The position numbers were made by a program, and so were the translations under genes. The notes beneath the pieces were generated by a model. The model searched no databases, was not told the origin of the DNA, and worked only from the letters and a program-made list of their open reading frames with translations. A stretch of 64,000 nucleotides of DNA from Hyphomicrobium_A sp963722495 (GTDB lineage Bacteria; Pseudomonadota; Alphaproteobacteria; Rhizobiales; Hyphomicrobiaceae). Below, in pieces: positions 46,522 to 55,256 of this stretch (the stretch's first letter is position 1; every line of letters starts with the position of its first letter). Location of the stretch: NCBI GenBank assembly GCA_963722495.1, contig CAVRND010000028.1:248001-312000 (forward strand), in the 5' to 3' direction.

Positions 46522-48735
46522 ATGTCGGAAATACGGCGCAAAGCGACCGAAGCAACGCCGACGGGCGCGTCCCCGGAGAGCGACCCTGTCGAGGAGCGCT
46601 TCGAGATTGCTCCCGCCGAGCAGGGTTCGCGCCAGAGGAATGCGCTGAAGTCCGACGACACCTTCACGCTCATCGACGCACACGGCGACGTTAACGCTGA
46701 CGGTGCCGGTTCCGACGGTCTGTTCCACGCCGACACGCGGTTTTTGTCCCATCTGCGCATGACCGTGATGGGTGCTGATCCGCTGCTGCTCGGGTCGAGC
46801 CTGTCGCAGGACGGCACCTACCTGCATGCCGACCTCACCAATCCGGATGTTTTCCGCGACGGTCGTACCCTGCTCGCCAAAGATCAGGTGCACATCGAGC
46901 GCACCGCTTATGTGCATGCCGGCGCGCTTCGCCAGCGCGTGATGCTGAGCAACTATGGCTCGTCAGCGTTGCGGCTCGTCGTAGGCTTTTCGTTCGCCAA
47001 CGATTTCGCCGACATCTTCGAGGTGCGCGGGCTGACGCGCGCCCGCCGCGGCGTGCTTTCATATGCTGTGCACGGCACCGACGCTGTGGTGCTTTCTTAT
47101 GCCGGGCTCGATGCAGAGACGCGGTCAACGCACGTGTCGTTCACACCCGCCCCACAGCGGCTGACGCACGGAGTTGCGACATACGTTCTGCAGCTCGCGC
47201 CCAAGTCGCGCGCCACCATCGTCATCGATGCGCACGTGGACACCGAAGCGGCGCAGAAGCCATCGTTTCTTACCGGCCTCGTCTCTGCGCGCCGCAGCTT
47301 CCGCAACCGTTTGCATCGTCAGGCCGGCGTATCCACCGGCAGCGCCGAGCTCAACGCCGTGCTGCGCCGCTCGGCCGGCGATATCGCCATGCTGCAAACG
47401 GAAACGGCTCAGGGGCTCTACCCTTACGCCGGCATCCCGTGGTTCTCCACCGTGTTCGGGCGCGACGGCATCATTACCGCCATCGAGATGCTGTGGCTCA
47501 ATCCGTCCATCGCGCGCGGTGTGCTGAAGTTCCTCGCCGCCTATCAGGCAACGACGCGTGATGCCGACAGCGACGCCGAGACCGGCAAGATCCTGCACGA
47601 GATGCGGCGCGGCGAGATGGCAGCCCTGCGTGAAGTGCCGTTCGGCACCTACTACGGCAGCGTCGATTCGACGCCGCTGTTTGTCATGCTCGCCGGCCTC
47701 TACTGGGAGCGCAGCGGCGACGACGCGCTGCTCAAAGAGCTGTGGCCCGCGATCGAGGCGGCCTTGCATTGGATGGAGACGGACGCCGATCGCGACGGCG
47801 ACGGCTTCATTGAATACTACCGCGCCACGCCGTCCGGCCTCGCCAATCAGGGCTGGAAAAACTCTTGGGATTCGGTTTTTCACGCCGACGGCACCCTGGC
47901 CCAGGGCCCCATCGCCCTGGTCGAGGTGCAGGCCTACGTGTTCGAGGCGCGCAGGCTCGCCGCACGCGCCGCGCGGCGGCTCGGTATGGAGAAACGCGCC
48001 GACGAGCTCGATGCTGCCGCTGAGCGTTTGCGCGCGCGTTTCGAAGAAACGTTTTGGTCAGACGCGCTCGGCAACTACGCTCTGGCGCTCGACGGCAACA
48101 AACGGCCATGCCTCGTGCAATCGAGCAACGCAGGGCAGGTTCTGCGCTCCGGCATCGCGGCGCCCGAACGCGCCGCCAGGGTCGCCGAGCGCATGTTGTC
48201 GCCGGCATTCTTCTCGGGCTGGGGTATCCGCACCGTCGCCGATGACGCGCACCGCTACAATCCGATGAGCTACCACAACGGCTCCATTTGGCCGCACGAC
48301 AACGCCCTCATCGGGTCGGGCCTCGGCGCCGCCGAAAACCGGGAAGGCATCGCGCGCATCCTCAAGGCATTGCTCAACTCCGCCGGCCTCATGGATCAGG
48401 GGCGACTGCCGGAGCTGTTCTGCGGCTTCCCGCGGCGGCGCGGCCGCGCACCCGTGCTCTACCCCGTCGCCTGCTCGCCGCAAGCCTGGGCCAGCGGAGC
48501 GCTCTTTCACCTGCTGCAGTCGCTGCTCGGGCTCAGCATCGATGGCGGCGCGCGCCGTATCGTCTTCGATCGTCCGCACATTCCGGCATGGCTGGATCAC
48601 GTGGAGCTGACGCGCCTCGCCGTCGGCGATTCTTATGTGTCGCTGCGGTTGTCCCGTAGCTCATCCGGCGGGGTAGAGTTGTCGGTCATCGCCAACGATG
48701 CCAGCGTCGAGATCGATCTGGTCGGCGCCCGTTAG
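46522..48735 (+). CDS. glycogen-debranching-type glycosidase (GH-toroid, amylo-alpha-1,6-glucosidase family)
   Basis: 737 residues from ATG 46522; TTG 46501 is an upstream alternative. The N-terminal beta-domain shows TFTLIDAHGDVNADGAGSDGLFHADTRFLSH, the GDE N-terminal pattern. The C-terminal (alpha/alpha)6 part has GIPWFSTVFGRDGIITAIE, DGDGFIEYYRATPSGLANQGWKNSWDS and YNPMSYHNGSIWPHDNALI. Acidic residues in FGRD and NQGWKNSWD are the catalytic candidates. Family members act on alpha-1,6 or similar alpha-glucosides, or on sugar-phosphate polymers. It is unbroken by frameshifts, unlike many neighbours. The genuine substrate is not known. Confidence 0.85.
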   Translation: MSEIRRKATEATPTGASPESDPVEERFEIAPAEQGSRQRNALKSDDTFTLIDAHGDVNADGAGSDGLFHADTRFLSHLRMTVMGADPLLLGSSLSQDGTYLHADLTNPDVFRDGRTLLAKDQVHIERTAYVHAGALRQRVMLSNYGSSALRLVVGFSFANDFADIFEVRGLTRARRGVLSYAVHGTDAVVLSYAGLDAETRSTHVSFTPAPQRLTHGVATYVLQLAPKSRATIVIDAHVDTEAAQKPSFLTGLVSARRSFRNRLHRQAGVSTGSAELNAVLRRSAGDIAMLQTETAQGLYPYAGIPWFSTVFGRDGIITAIEMLWLNPSIARGVLKFLAAYQATTRDADSDAETGKILHEMRRGEMAALREVPFGTYYGSVDSTPLFVMLAGLYWERSGDDALLKELWPAIEAALHWMETDADRDGDGFIEYYRATPSGLANQGWKNSWDSVFHADGTLAQGPIALVEVQAYVFEARRLAARAARRLGMEKRADELDAAAERLRARFEETFWSDALGNYALALDGNKRPCLVQSSNAGQVLRSGIAAPERAARVAERMLSPAFFSGWGIRTVADDAHRYNPMSYHNGSIWPHDNALIGSGLGAAENREGIARILKALLNSAGLMDQGRLPELFCGFPRRRGRAPVLYPVACSPQAWASGALFHLLQSLLGLSIDGGARRIVFDRPHIPAWLDHVELTRLAVGDSYVSLRLSRSSSGGVELSVIANDASVEIDLVGAR

Positions 48736-48825
48736 CGGCCTCGGTACCTGACCGGACCAAGATACCTGCAACCCGGATGATCGGCCGCGCGTTATCGGCG
48801 CGGCAAGAATATTCGGGTCCCACAA

Positions 48826-49923
48826 ATGCTCAAGGACACTCCGTTAACCGAAGAGATCACTGCGGCGTCGGTCGCCAGTGCGGAGGAGGCGGGGTTGCGC
48901 TTCGTCGCCGACGACGAGCCGGGGATCACCCGGCTGCGATCCGGAAAGGCGTTCCGTTACAAGTCGTCGTCGGGAGCGGGTGTAAAGGACGACCGCACGC
49001 TCTCCCGCATCCGCAGCCTCGTTATTCCGCCGGCCTGGACCGAGGTGTGGATCTGCGCGCGTGCCAACGGACACATCCAGGCTACGGGGCGCGACGCGCG
49101 CGGGCGCAAGCAGTACCGCTATCACCCCGATTGGACGCGCGTGCGCGACGAAGCGAAATTCGATCGCCTCATCGCCTTCGGCAAGGCGCTCCCGAAAGTC
49201 CGCAGGACCATCTCGCGGCACATGGGCGAGCGCGGGCTTGGCCGCCGCAAGGTGCTTGCCACCCTCACTCATCTGTTGGACACAACGCTCGTGCGCGTCG
49301 GCAACCGCGAGTATGCGCGGGACAACAAGAGCTATGGCCTCACGACGCTGCAGGACCGCCACGTCACCTTTTCCGGCAGTGAGCTGCGTTTTCAGTTTCG
49401 CGGCAAGACGGGAAAGGAGTGGAAGCTCAGGCTGGGCGATCGGCGCGTAGCGCGCATCGTGCGCTCTTGTCAGGAACTGCCGGGGCAGCATCTGTTTCAG
49501 TACGAGGACGACGATGGCGTCGTGCGCCAAATCTCGTCCGCCGACGTCAACGACTACATCCGCTCCATCGCGGGCGCCGGGGTGACGGCAAAAGATTTCC
49601 GTACCTGGGCCGGCACCGTGCTGGCTGCCATGGCACTCGGCGAGTTCGAACCGGCGGAGGCGGAAGCCGCGGCGAAGCGGAATGTCCGCAAGGCGATCGA
49701 GACGGTCGCCGTGCGCCTCGGCAATACGCCTGCCATTTGCCGCAAATGCTACGTGCATCCAGAGGTGTTAGCCGCGTACCTCGACGGCAAGCTCGCCAAG
49801 CTCCTTCAGACTACGCCGGACAAGGCCCTGAAGCGTGCGTTCGCTGCTCTTCCCGCAGAGGAAGCGGCGACGCTCCTTCTCCTGCACGTGCGAACCTCGC
49901 GCCGGCGCATACTTGCGCGTTAA
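48826..49923 (+). CDS. DNA topoisomerase IB (poxvirus type)
   Basis: 365 residues. The fold markers are GKAFRYKSSSGAGVKDDRTLSRIRSLVIPPAWTEVWI, GRDARGRKQYRYHPDW, YGLTTLQDRHV, the catalytic region DFRTWAGTVLA and the active-site tyrosine in ICRKCYVHPEV. The enzyme nicks one strand, forms a 3'-phosphotyrosine and relaxes supercoils. Bacterial versions are accessory, non-essential topoisomerases. Same strand as the glycosidase with a 90-bp gap. Confidence 0.95.
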   Translation: MLKDTPLTEEITAASVASAEEAGLRFVADDEPGITRLRSGKAFRYKSSSGAGVKDDRTLSRIRSLVIPPAWTEVWICARANGHIQATGRDARGRKQYRYHPDWTRVRDEAKFDRLIAFGKALPKVRRTISRHMGERGLGRRKVLATLTHLLDTTLVRVGNREYARDNKSYGLTTLQDRHVTFSGSELRFQFRGKTGKEWKLRLGDRRVARIVRSCQELPGQHLFQYEDDDGVVRQISSADVNDYIRSIAGAGVTAKDFRTWAGTVLAAMALGEFEPAEAEAAAKRNVRKAIETVAVRLGNTPAICRKCYVHPEVLAAYLDGKLAKLLQTTPDKALKRAFAALPAEEAATLLLLHVRTSRRRILAR

Positions 49924-50004
49924 CGCCTTCGCAGAAAGGCGGTGGGAACCACCTTGGGCGTGGCGAATTGCACCTTAAGTTCGCGAGCCCCGGGAGGTCA
50001 GAAA

Positions 50005-50754
50005 ATGAACCGCGTTAGACTTCAGCTTGTCACGCTCCTGATGCTCTCCACTTCGCTTGTGCTTGGAGTGGGTACAGCGTTCGCGCAGTCGTCCGGTGGC
50101 TCGTCGGGAGGCTCTTCTGGAGGATCAGCGGGCGGCGCTTCGAGCGCCGGGGCCAGCCGCGGCAGCAGCGGCTCCGGATCGATCGGCGCCCCGGCGGGCA
50201 CTGGGATAGGCGTCAACCGCGGCACGACGGCCGCGAACCCGATGCTGAGATCCGGATCGCCGAGCGCGAACAATCCGCGCAGTCTCAGCAACCAACCTGC
50301 CACCACCGCGGCGCCTGGCAGCACTGCACCGGGTACCTTTTCAGCTGGCGGTACGCCGGCACCTGCCGGTACCGCGACGCCCTCGGGGACCGCCTATCCA
50401 TCTGGCGGCGCGCTGGAGGCGGCGCGGCAACGGGCGCTGCAATCGCCGGGGGGCGCTGCCATTCCTCCCTCGGCTGCGGGCGTAGGCGCAGATCGTTCAG
50501 GAACCTCCGACGTCGGCAGCGATAACGCCGCGACTGCCCCGGCAACGCCGGGCCTCCCGAACCAGGCATCGCCGGACCGCGATAACACCAGCGGCGACCC
50601 CAGTCGCCTCGCCGGCGGCGGTCGCGCTAATCGCGAAGGCGCACGCGGTGCCAACTTGAACGATTGCGAAGCGGCATGGGACAAGGAAACCCACATGTCG
50701 AAGGACCGGTGGCGCGAAACGTGCCGCCGCACCCTCACCGATCCGCACCTATGA
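50005..50754 (+). CDS. secreted low-complexity protein with AWDK-THMSK C-terminus, copy 1
   Basis: 249 residues. ATG 50005 follows CGGGAGG. A signal peptide (to residue 26, VGTAFAQ) precedes a Ser/Gly run and Ala/Pro/Thr-rich disordered sequence. Shared blocks with the next gene are LSNQPATT, TPSGTAYPSGGALEAARQRALQ and, at the very end, DCEAAWDKETHMSKDRWRET followed by CRRTLTDPHL. The last block has two cysteines about 22 residues apart and may be a small folded unit. No known family. Confidence 0.75.
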   Translation: MNRVRLQLVTLLMLSTSLVLGVGTAFAQSSGGSSGGSSGGSAGGASSAGASRGSSGSGSIGAPAGTGIGVNRGTTAANPMLRSGSPSANNPRSLSNQPATTAAPGSTAPGTFSAGGTPAPAGTATPSGTAYPSGGALEAARQRALQSPGGAAIPPSAAGVGADRSGTSDVGSDNAATAPATPGLPNQASPDRDNTSGDPSRLAGGGRANREGARGANLNDCEAAWDKETHMSKDRWRETCRRTLTDPHL

Positions 50755-50833
50755 CAACGCCTTGTTTCGCCAACAAAGAAACTGACGCCTACGCAAAGGA
50801 TTAGATCTCCGGGGCAAACCTTCGGAGGTCGAC

Positions 50834-51748
50834 ATGAAGCGCATTGCTTCCAGTTCCTGTGTCGTGCCGCTGCTCAGTCTCGGGTTGTGTGCGGCGATCG
50901 CCGCCGGGCCGGCTCAGGCACACGGCGGCGGCGGGTCGCACGGTGGCGGCATGACCGGTATGAGCAGAGGTTCTATCGGCTCAATGGGCCGCAGCGCGCT
51001 GGCGGCTCCGATGCTGGGTCCGCGGTTGGGCGCAGGCTCAGCCGCCACAATGCCGGGTTCAACGCTCGCGACTGCGGTAGCGCCGATAACCGGTGTGGGG
51101 GGACTGCCGACCGGCGCCTCAATTGCGCAAATGCCGCCCCCCCCGCCGGGCGAGGGCCTGCCAACCACTAGTAATGGTCTTGCTATCAATCAGGCCACCG
51201 GACTTCCTGTCGGCACCCCCGATTTCAATCTTGGCAGCAGCAGTTTGGGTAGCAGCAGCACATCCGGAAGCACGGATCCGCGCGATCTCAGCAATCAACC
51301 CGCGACCACCGTGACGGGCGGCACTGCGCCTGAAACGGTCGCGCCCGGGGAATCATCGCCGCTGCCCGCAGGCACGGGCACGCCTTCCGGGACGGCGTTC
51401 CCTTCGGGTGAAGCTCTCGAGGCAGCGCGCGAAAACGCGCTGCAAGGGCCGCCCGGTTCCGCCATTCCGCCAGCGGTGACGGGTATCAACGAGAACAGTA
51501 CGGACACGTCCCAGACGACGGGCGACGCCGCCACGCAGCAGTCGACCCCAGGTCTTCCCGCTGCTCCGCTCCAGAACCCCTCGCTGCTGGATCCGAGTCA
51601 GCTTGCGGCGGGTGGTACGCCGAACATCAATGGCGCCAAGGGCAGCGACTTCAGAGGCTGCTTGGCGGCATGGGACAAGGCCACGCACATGTCGAAGTCG
51701 GAGTGGCGTCACTCGTGCCGCGAGACCATGACGCCCGAGCATCTCTGA
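50834..51748 (+). CDS. secreted low-complexity protein with AWDK-THMSK C-terminus, copy 2
   Basis: 304 residues with a GGAGG ribosome site and a signal peptide ending at AGPAQA. The middle is Gly/Ser/Pro/Met-rich and differs from copy 1, with GGGGSHGGGMTG at the start of the mature protein. DLSNQPATT, TPSGTAFPSGEALEAARENALQ and the C-terminal CLAAWDKATHMSKSEWRHSC plus RETMTPEHL match copy 1. It is a tandem duplicate, 79 bp downstream. Function unknown; the retained C-terminal block suggests that part is what the cell needs. Confidence 0.75.
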   Translation: MKRIASSSCVVPLLSLGLCAAIAAGPAQAHGGGGSHGGGMTGMSRGSIGSMGRSALAAPMLGPRLGAGSAATMPGSTLATAVAPITGVGGLPTGASIAQMPPPPPGEGLPTTSNGLAINQATGLPVGTPDFNLGSSSLGSSSTSGSTDPRDLSNQPATTVTGGTAPETVAPGESSPLPAGTGTPSGTAFPSGEALEAARENALQGPPGSAIPPAVTGINENSTDTSQTTGDAATQQSTPGLPAAPLQNPSLLDPSQLAAGGTPNINGAKGSDFRGCLAAWDKATHMSKSEWRHSCRETMTPEHL

Positions 51749-51788
51749 CCCTGGGCGCTGCGCCCGATCTCAATAAGGCGAAAGGTGA

Positions 51789-51865
51789 TGGTCGGAGCGG
51801 GGAGATTCGAACTCCCGACCCCTTGCTCCCGAAGCAAGTGCGCTACCAGGCTGCGCTACGCTCCG
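51789..51865 (-). tRNA. tRNA-Pro (anticodon CGG)
   Basis: The minus strand reads CGGAGCGTAGCGCAGCCTGG... with a 7-bp acceptor stem (CGGAGCG/CGCTCCG), a GCGC/GCGC D-arm, an anticodon stem CTTGC/GCAAG with loop TTCGGGA, and the T-arm GGGAGTTCGAATCTCCC. CCA is encoded at 51789-51791. Length 77. Confidence 0.95.
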
Positions 51866-52107
51866 CCCGACCGTCAGTCCTTTGAGGGACAACGCCGCAG
51901 CGTCCAGTAAAGGAAGCATGCGGCGAGGGCGGCTTTATAGCGGCCATGCGTCGGCCCCGCAAGCGAAGGGTTTTGCGCCGCCTTTCGGCCGCTGACGCCG
52001 CGTCCACCAGGCGCAATCGCCACGGGATTGCCCGCTCACACCACCTCGACTATACGGGGCGCTCCCCGTCGCCCTTGCCCAGTACGGCTCGGCATGCCGG
52101 GGCGAGT

Positions 52108-52182
52108 TGGGGCGTCGCCAAGTGGTAAGGCAACGGATTTTGATTCCGTCATACCCAGGTTCGAATCCTGGCGCCCCAGCCA
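52108..52182 (+). tRNA. tRNA-Gln (anticodon TTG)
   Basis: TGGGGCG acceptor, a short D-arm (CGCCAAGTGGTAAGGCA), anticodon stem ACGGA/TCCGT with loop TTTTGAT, T-arm CCAGGTTCGAATCCTGG and an encoded CCA. Length 75. It lies 242 bp from tRNA-Pro on the opposite strand. No integrase is nearby. Confidence 0.95.
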
Positions 52183-52411
52183 ATATCTGCCGGCGTTTGC
52201 GGCGGCCGATTGCGACATTGCCGGTGCCATCACCACTCGCCACTCCCCCTCACCGGATGCCAGAGCGGCAGTGTTGCGCCCAGTACACAAGCGGGCGTCG
52301 AAAGGGGCTGCCGATAACAATCCGCCCAAGGATCACTCGACAACGAGAGAACGCGAGTCGAAAGTCGAAGGATAAAGGCGGGTCCGTCAATATTTTGGCG
52401 GGAGGCATTTC

Positions 52412-52714
52412 ATGAGTTGTTTTTATCGCGGGATCGATCCCGCGACTTCAGATTTTTTGACGGGAATTATGGAAGGCGCTTGGAGCGAAGCCGAAAGTTT
52501 GGCTGCTTTGAGGCTCGACCCCGTGGGCACGCACGCCGCCATGGTACGCGGTATCGCCGAGGCCGTAGATCAAGGCGACCGTGATCCGGTCCGATTGAGG
52601 AACCTTGCCCTGGAGATTGCCCGAAGCCACCAAATGCCACGAACTCCCGCGAAGGCTAAGCTGACTTCGTTAGGCACTGTGCTGCACTTTTTCATGAGAC
52701 GAATGGCGATATGA
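52412..52714 (+). CDS. hypothetical protein, 100 residues
   Basis: The frame begins 17 nt after a GGCGGGAGG site. It reads MSCFYRGIDPATSDFLTGIM and continues as one helix-rich domain without signal peptide or membrane helix. Its AT content is slightly above that of the surrounding genes. No family recognised. It lies downstream of tRNA-Gln, a usual place for acquired genes, but nothing else points to transfer. Confidence 0.55.
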   Translation: MSCFYRGIDPATSDFLTGIMEGAWSEAESLAALRLDPVGTHAAMVRGIAEAVDQGDRDPVRLRNLALEIARSHQMPRTPAKAKLTSLGTVLHFFMRRMAI

Positions 52715-52829
52715 GCCGGCTGCCTCAATGACAAAGCATCGCCGAGCCCGAACGATGCAACGGGCAAGTCTCGTGCCCATCAACGACGACTTCAGTCCTG
52801 ACGATTTCTGCGAACGACTTTGATTGGTG

Positions 52830-52863
52830 AGGGTGCGGGTGCTCTAGCCACTGCGCCATCGCC
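52830..52863 (-). pseudogene. possible 5'-half tRNA remnant
   Basis: The minus strand reads GGCGATGGCGCAGTGGCTAG then AGCACCCGC. GCGCAGTGGCTAGAGC has the form of a tRNA D-arm (GCxCAGTxGGTAGAGC) with one mismatched stem pair. No anticodon stem or T-arm follows. It may be a leftover of a tRNA or chance. Confidence 0.3.
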
Positions 52864-53048
52864 GATACTCGCCCCTGAGGGTTAATCAGCGGGTAAGCTG
52901 TCGACGTCGCATTCCCCGGTCGGGTGTGCGGCTCAACTCCGGCATGCGGAACGCGCCGGACCGCATTCAACCGGCCCCGCCGTTACGGCCCTCGGCGAAA
53001 GGCCAGCTCTCGGCGCGGGCCTTTTTCCGTTATACCTGGGCAAAGTGG

Positions 53049-53087
53049 GCGCATCTGGACCCAACAGTCCATTTGTGTAGGATGCGC
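53049..53087 (+). promoter_or_regulatory. nested hairpin upstream of fabI
   Basis: GCGCATC (53049-53055) pairs with GATGCGC (53081-53087). Inside, TGGAC (53056-53060) pairs with GTCCA (53067-53071) around CCAACA. The structure lies 42 bp before the fabI start. If transcribed it would form part of the 5' leader. No known riboswitch or leader family fits. Confidence 0.35.
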
Positions 53088-53128
53088 GCCGAACGGACTG
53101 GGCGCTAATTAGGAACAGAGAGACACCC

Positions 53129-53980
53129 ATGACGGAGCCTATGCCGAGCGCAGGGGTTGCGAAGGGCAACCTGTTGGCTGGCAAACGCGGCCTTATCATG
53201 GGCTTAGCCAACAACCGTTCGATTGCCTGGGGCATCGCCCGGGCAGCCGCAGCCCAAGGCGCCGAGCTTGCCTTCACCTACCAGGGCGATGCGCTGAAGA
53301 AGCGCGTCGGGCCGTTGGCGGCAGAACTTGGGTCCAAAATCGTACTTCCCTGCGACGTTGTGGACGCCGGCTCGATGGATGCCGTGTTCGCCGAGTTGGA
53401 ACGCGTCTGGGGCCGCCTCGACTTCCTCGTCCACTGCATCGCATTTTCGGATAAATCCGAGCTCGACGGCCGCTACGTCGACACGAGCGAGAAGAACTTC
53501 ACGCAGACGATGCTCGTCTCCTGCTACTCGTTCACCGCTCTCGCGGCGCGCGCCGAGAAGCTGATGCCGGCCGGCGGCTCTATGCTGACGCTCACTTACT
53601 ACGGCGCCGAAAAGGTGATGCCGCATTACAATGTGATGGGCGTCGCCAAAGCGGCACTGGAAGCCAGCGTGCGCTACCTCGCCGCCGACCTCGGCAAGAA
53701 GAGCATCCGCGTCAACGCGATTTCCGCCGGGCCGATCAAGACGCTCGCTGCCTCGGGCATCGCCGACTTTCGCTACATCCTGCGTTGGAACGAATACAAT
53801 TCTCCGCTGCGCCGTACGGTGACCATCGAGGAGGTCGGCGGCGCCGGTCTTTACCTGCTGTCGGACCTCTCGCGCGGCGTCACGGGCGAAGTGCACCACG
53901 TCGATTCCGGCTACCACGTTCAGGGCATGAAGAACGAGGAAGCCCCGGACATCACGGTCGCCAAAGCCGAGGACGCCTGA
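53129..53980 (+). CDS. fabI: enoyl-[acyl-carrier-protein] reductase (NADH)
   Basis: 283 residues. FabI features are LLAGKRGLIMGLANNRSIAWGIA, IVLPCDVVD, LDFLVHCIAFSDKSELDGR, LTLTYYGAEKVMPHYNVMGVAK (the Tyr-x6-Lys pair) and AGPIKTLAASGI. It performs the last reduction in each cycle of fatty acid elongation and is the target of triclosan. A histidine phosphatase gene follows after 21 bp. Start ATG 53129 fits the family length. Confidence 0.95.
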   Translation: MTEPMPSAGVAKGNLLAGKRGLIMGLANNRSIAWGIARAAAAQGAELAFTYQGDALKKRVGPLAAELGSKIVLPCDVVDAGSMDAVFAELERVWGRLDFLVHCIAFSDKSELDGRYVDTSEKNFTQTMLVSCYSFTALAARAEKLMPAGGSMLTLTYYGAEKVMPHYNVMGVAKAALEASVRYLAADLGKKSIRVNAISAGPIKTLAASGIADFRYILRWNEYNSPLRRTVTIEEVGGAGLYLLSDLSRGVTGEVHHVDSGYHVQGMKNEEAPDITVAKAEDA

Positions 53981-54001
53981 GCGACGGAGCGTATCGAAGC
54001 G

Positions 54002-54589
54002 ATGCGCGACGGCGTCACCATCTATTTCATCCGCCACGGCGAGACCGACTGGAACGCGCAATCGCGTTACCAGGGGCAGGCCGATGTCCCCATGAACGAG
54101 AACGGGCGCGCGCAGGCACGCCGCAACGGCGAGGCCTTGCAGACCCTGCTGCCGGGCATCGCCCAATGCCGCTTCGTTGCTAGCCCCCTCTTGCGCGCTC
54201 AAGAGACGATGGAGATCGTGCGCGCCACGATGGGGCTGGAGCCGCGCGCCTACGGCCTCGATGATCGCCTGCGGGAAATTCACTACGGGCACTGGCAGGG
54301 CATCTTCGCCCACGATCTGCCGGATGTTGACGCGCCTGGCATGGAAGCGCGGGCGCGCGATACGTTTCGCTGGCGCCCCGTGGGCGGCGAAAGCTACGAG
54401 GACTTGATGGCGCGCTCTGTCGATTGGCTAGCCGACGTGGAGCGGGACACGGTGGTTGCTGCACACGGCGGCATCAGCCGCGTCCTGCGCGGATACCTTT
54501 ATGGGATCGACACCACGGTTGTGCCGGAGCTTCCCGTGCCGCAGGACCGCATTCTGATCCTGCGTCGCGACGGCATGGACTGGTTGTAG
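54002..54589 (+). CDS. histidine phosphatase family protein (phosphoglycerate mutase-like)
   Basis: 195 residues. The catalytic FIRHGETDWN (RHG) is at residues 8-17, the second Arg in ASPLLRAQET, a Glu in EIHYGHWQG, and the second His in VVAAHGGISRVL. Members remove or transfer phosphate via a phosphohistidine. The substrate is not evident; operon position behind fabI does not help. A terminator follows. Confidence 0.9.
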   Translation: MRDGVTIYFIRHGETDWNAQSRYQGQADVPMNENGRAQARRNGEALQTLLPGIAQCRFVASPLLRAQETMEIVRATMGLEPRAYGLDDRLREIHYGHWQGIFAHDLPDVDAPGMEARARDTFRWRPVGGESYEDLMARSVDWLADVERDTVVAAHGGISRVLRGYLYGIDTTVVPELPVPQDRILILRRDGMDWL

Positions 54590-54603
54590 GGCACATCTAA
54601 AAA

Positions 54604-54636
54604 GAAGAGCCGGGGCAGCGGCTGCCCCGGCTCTTC
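54604..54636 (+). terminator. terminator hairpin after the fabI unit
   Basis: A 14-bp perfect stem GAAGAGCCGGGGCA/TGCCCCGGCTCTTC around a GCGGC loop, 15 bp past the phosphatase stop. The following bases (CCC) are not a T-tract, but the stem is very stable. Confidence 0.75.
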
Positions 54637-54791
54637 CCAGTCAAGTCTAATGTCCGCTCGGTGACGGTTGCTCAGGCCGGCAAGGAGCGGCACAGATTGT
54701 CGGGCACGACCGAAGCCGGCCCGTGACGCGTACGTTGCTTGCGACACGCGACCGGCGGATCTAACGCCCTCGAAGCTCAGAAACGTTGCTA

Positions 54792-54834
54792 GACCGGTGG
54801 TCCCAAGGCGAAGCCTGTGGCGACCGGTGGTCCC
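54792..54834. promoter_or_regulatory. two 13-bp direct repeats with internal dyad
   Basis: GACCGGTGGTCCC occurs at 54792-54804 and 54822-54834, start to start 30 bp, close to three helical turns. Each contains GACC-ggt-GGTC, a dyad. It could be a paired operator. No supported gene begins directly after it (the next is aroC at 55257). The rest of 54637-54986 shows nothing else. Confidence 0.4.
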
Positions 54835-54986
54835 CGCCTAGTGGCGGTAGTGCAGAAAGATCGCGCCGCGCGTGAAGCGAAGCGTCCTCTATCGTGCTGT
54901 CTCCTGGCAGCTTGTCGCGTATCGCGACGCAGTACTGAGCCCAGATAAGCTGCGTCGATTGAGTTCTGTCACGGGCTTTGCCGCCA

Positions 54987-55153
54987 CTAGTGTCCAGATT
55001 CCGAAGTTCGCCAGTGCTTGCGTCTGGGGGCTGGGGCGAACTTCGGAATCATAGGGGACACTAGATGCATAGGCCTTCTAGCGCGATTCAGATCGAGAAA
55101 TTCGCTCGGTCCCTGGCCACCAATGATGGCGAATTTCTCGATCATCGCGCTAG
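54987..55153. repeat. 167-bp twin-hairpin intergenic repeat, copy 2
   Basis: Hairpin A spans 54987-55064 (CTAGTGTCC with GGACACTAG, inner ATTCCGAAGTTCGCC with GGCGAACTTCGGAAT). Hairpin B spans 55078-55153 (CTAGCGCGAT with ATCGCGCTAG, inner CGAGAAATTCGC with GCGAATTTCTCG). Same length and layout as the copy at 24203-24369. The loops differ almost completely, while stem differences pair up. It ends 103 bp before aroC. Confidence 0.85.
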
Positions 55154-55256
55154 CCCTTGCGAGCGTGCGCTTGCACTCCTAAGACTGGCACAACTGCCAC
55201 GGCGCCAGGTTGCACGCGCATCCGCACCGCCATCCCCTCATCGACGGCAACAGGCG

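Noticed and set aside
51789..52714. Genomic island at the tRNA genes
   Set aside because: No integrase, no direct repeat of a tRNA 3' end and only one orphan small gene; the following genes are core metabolism.
54872..55054. 60-codon plus-strand frame before aroC
   Set aside because: It runs into the 167-bp repeat, which provides its last third and stop; no ribosome site.
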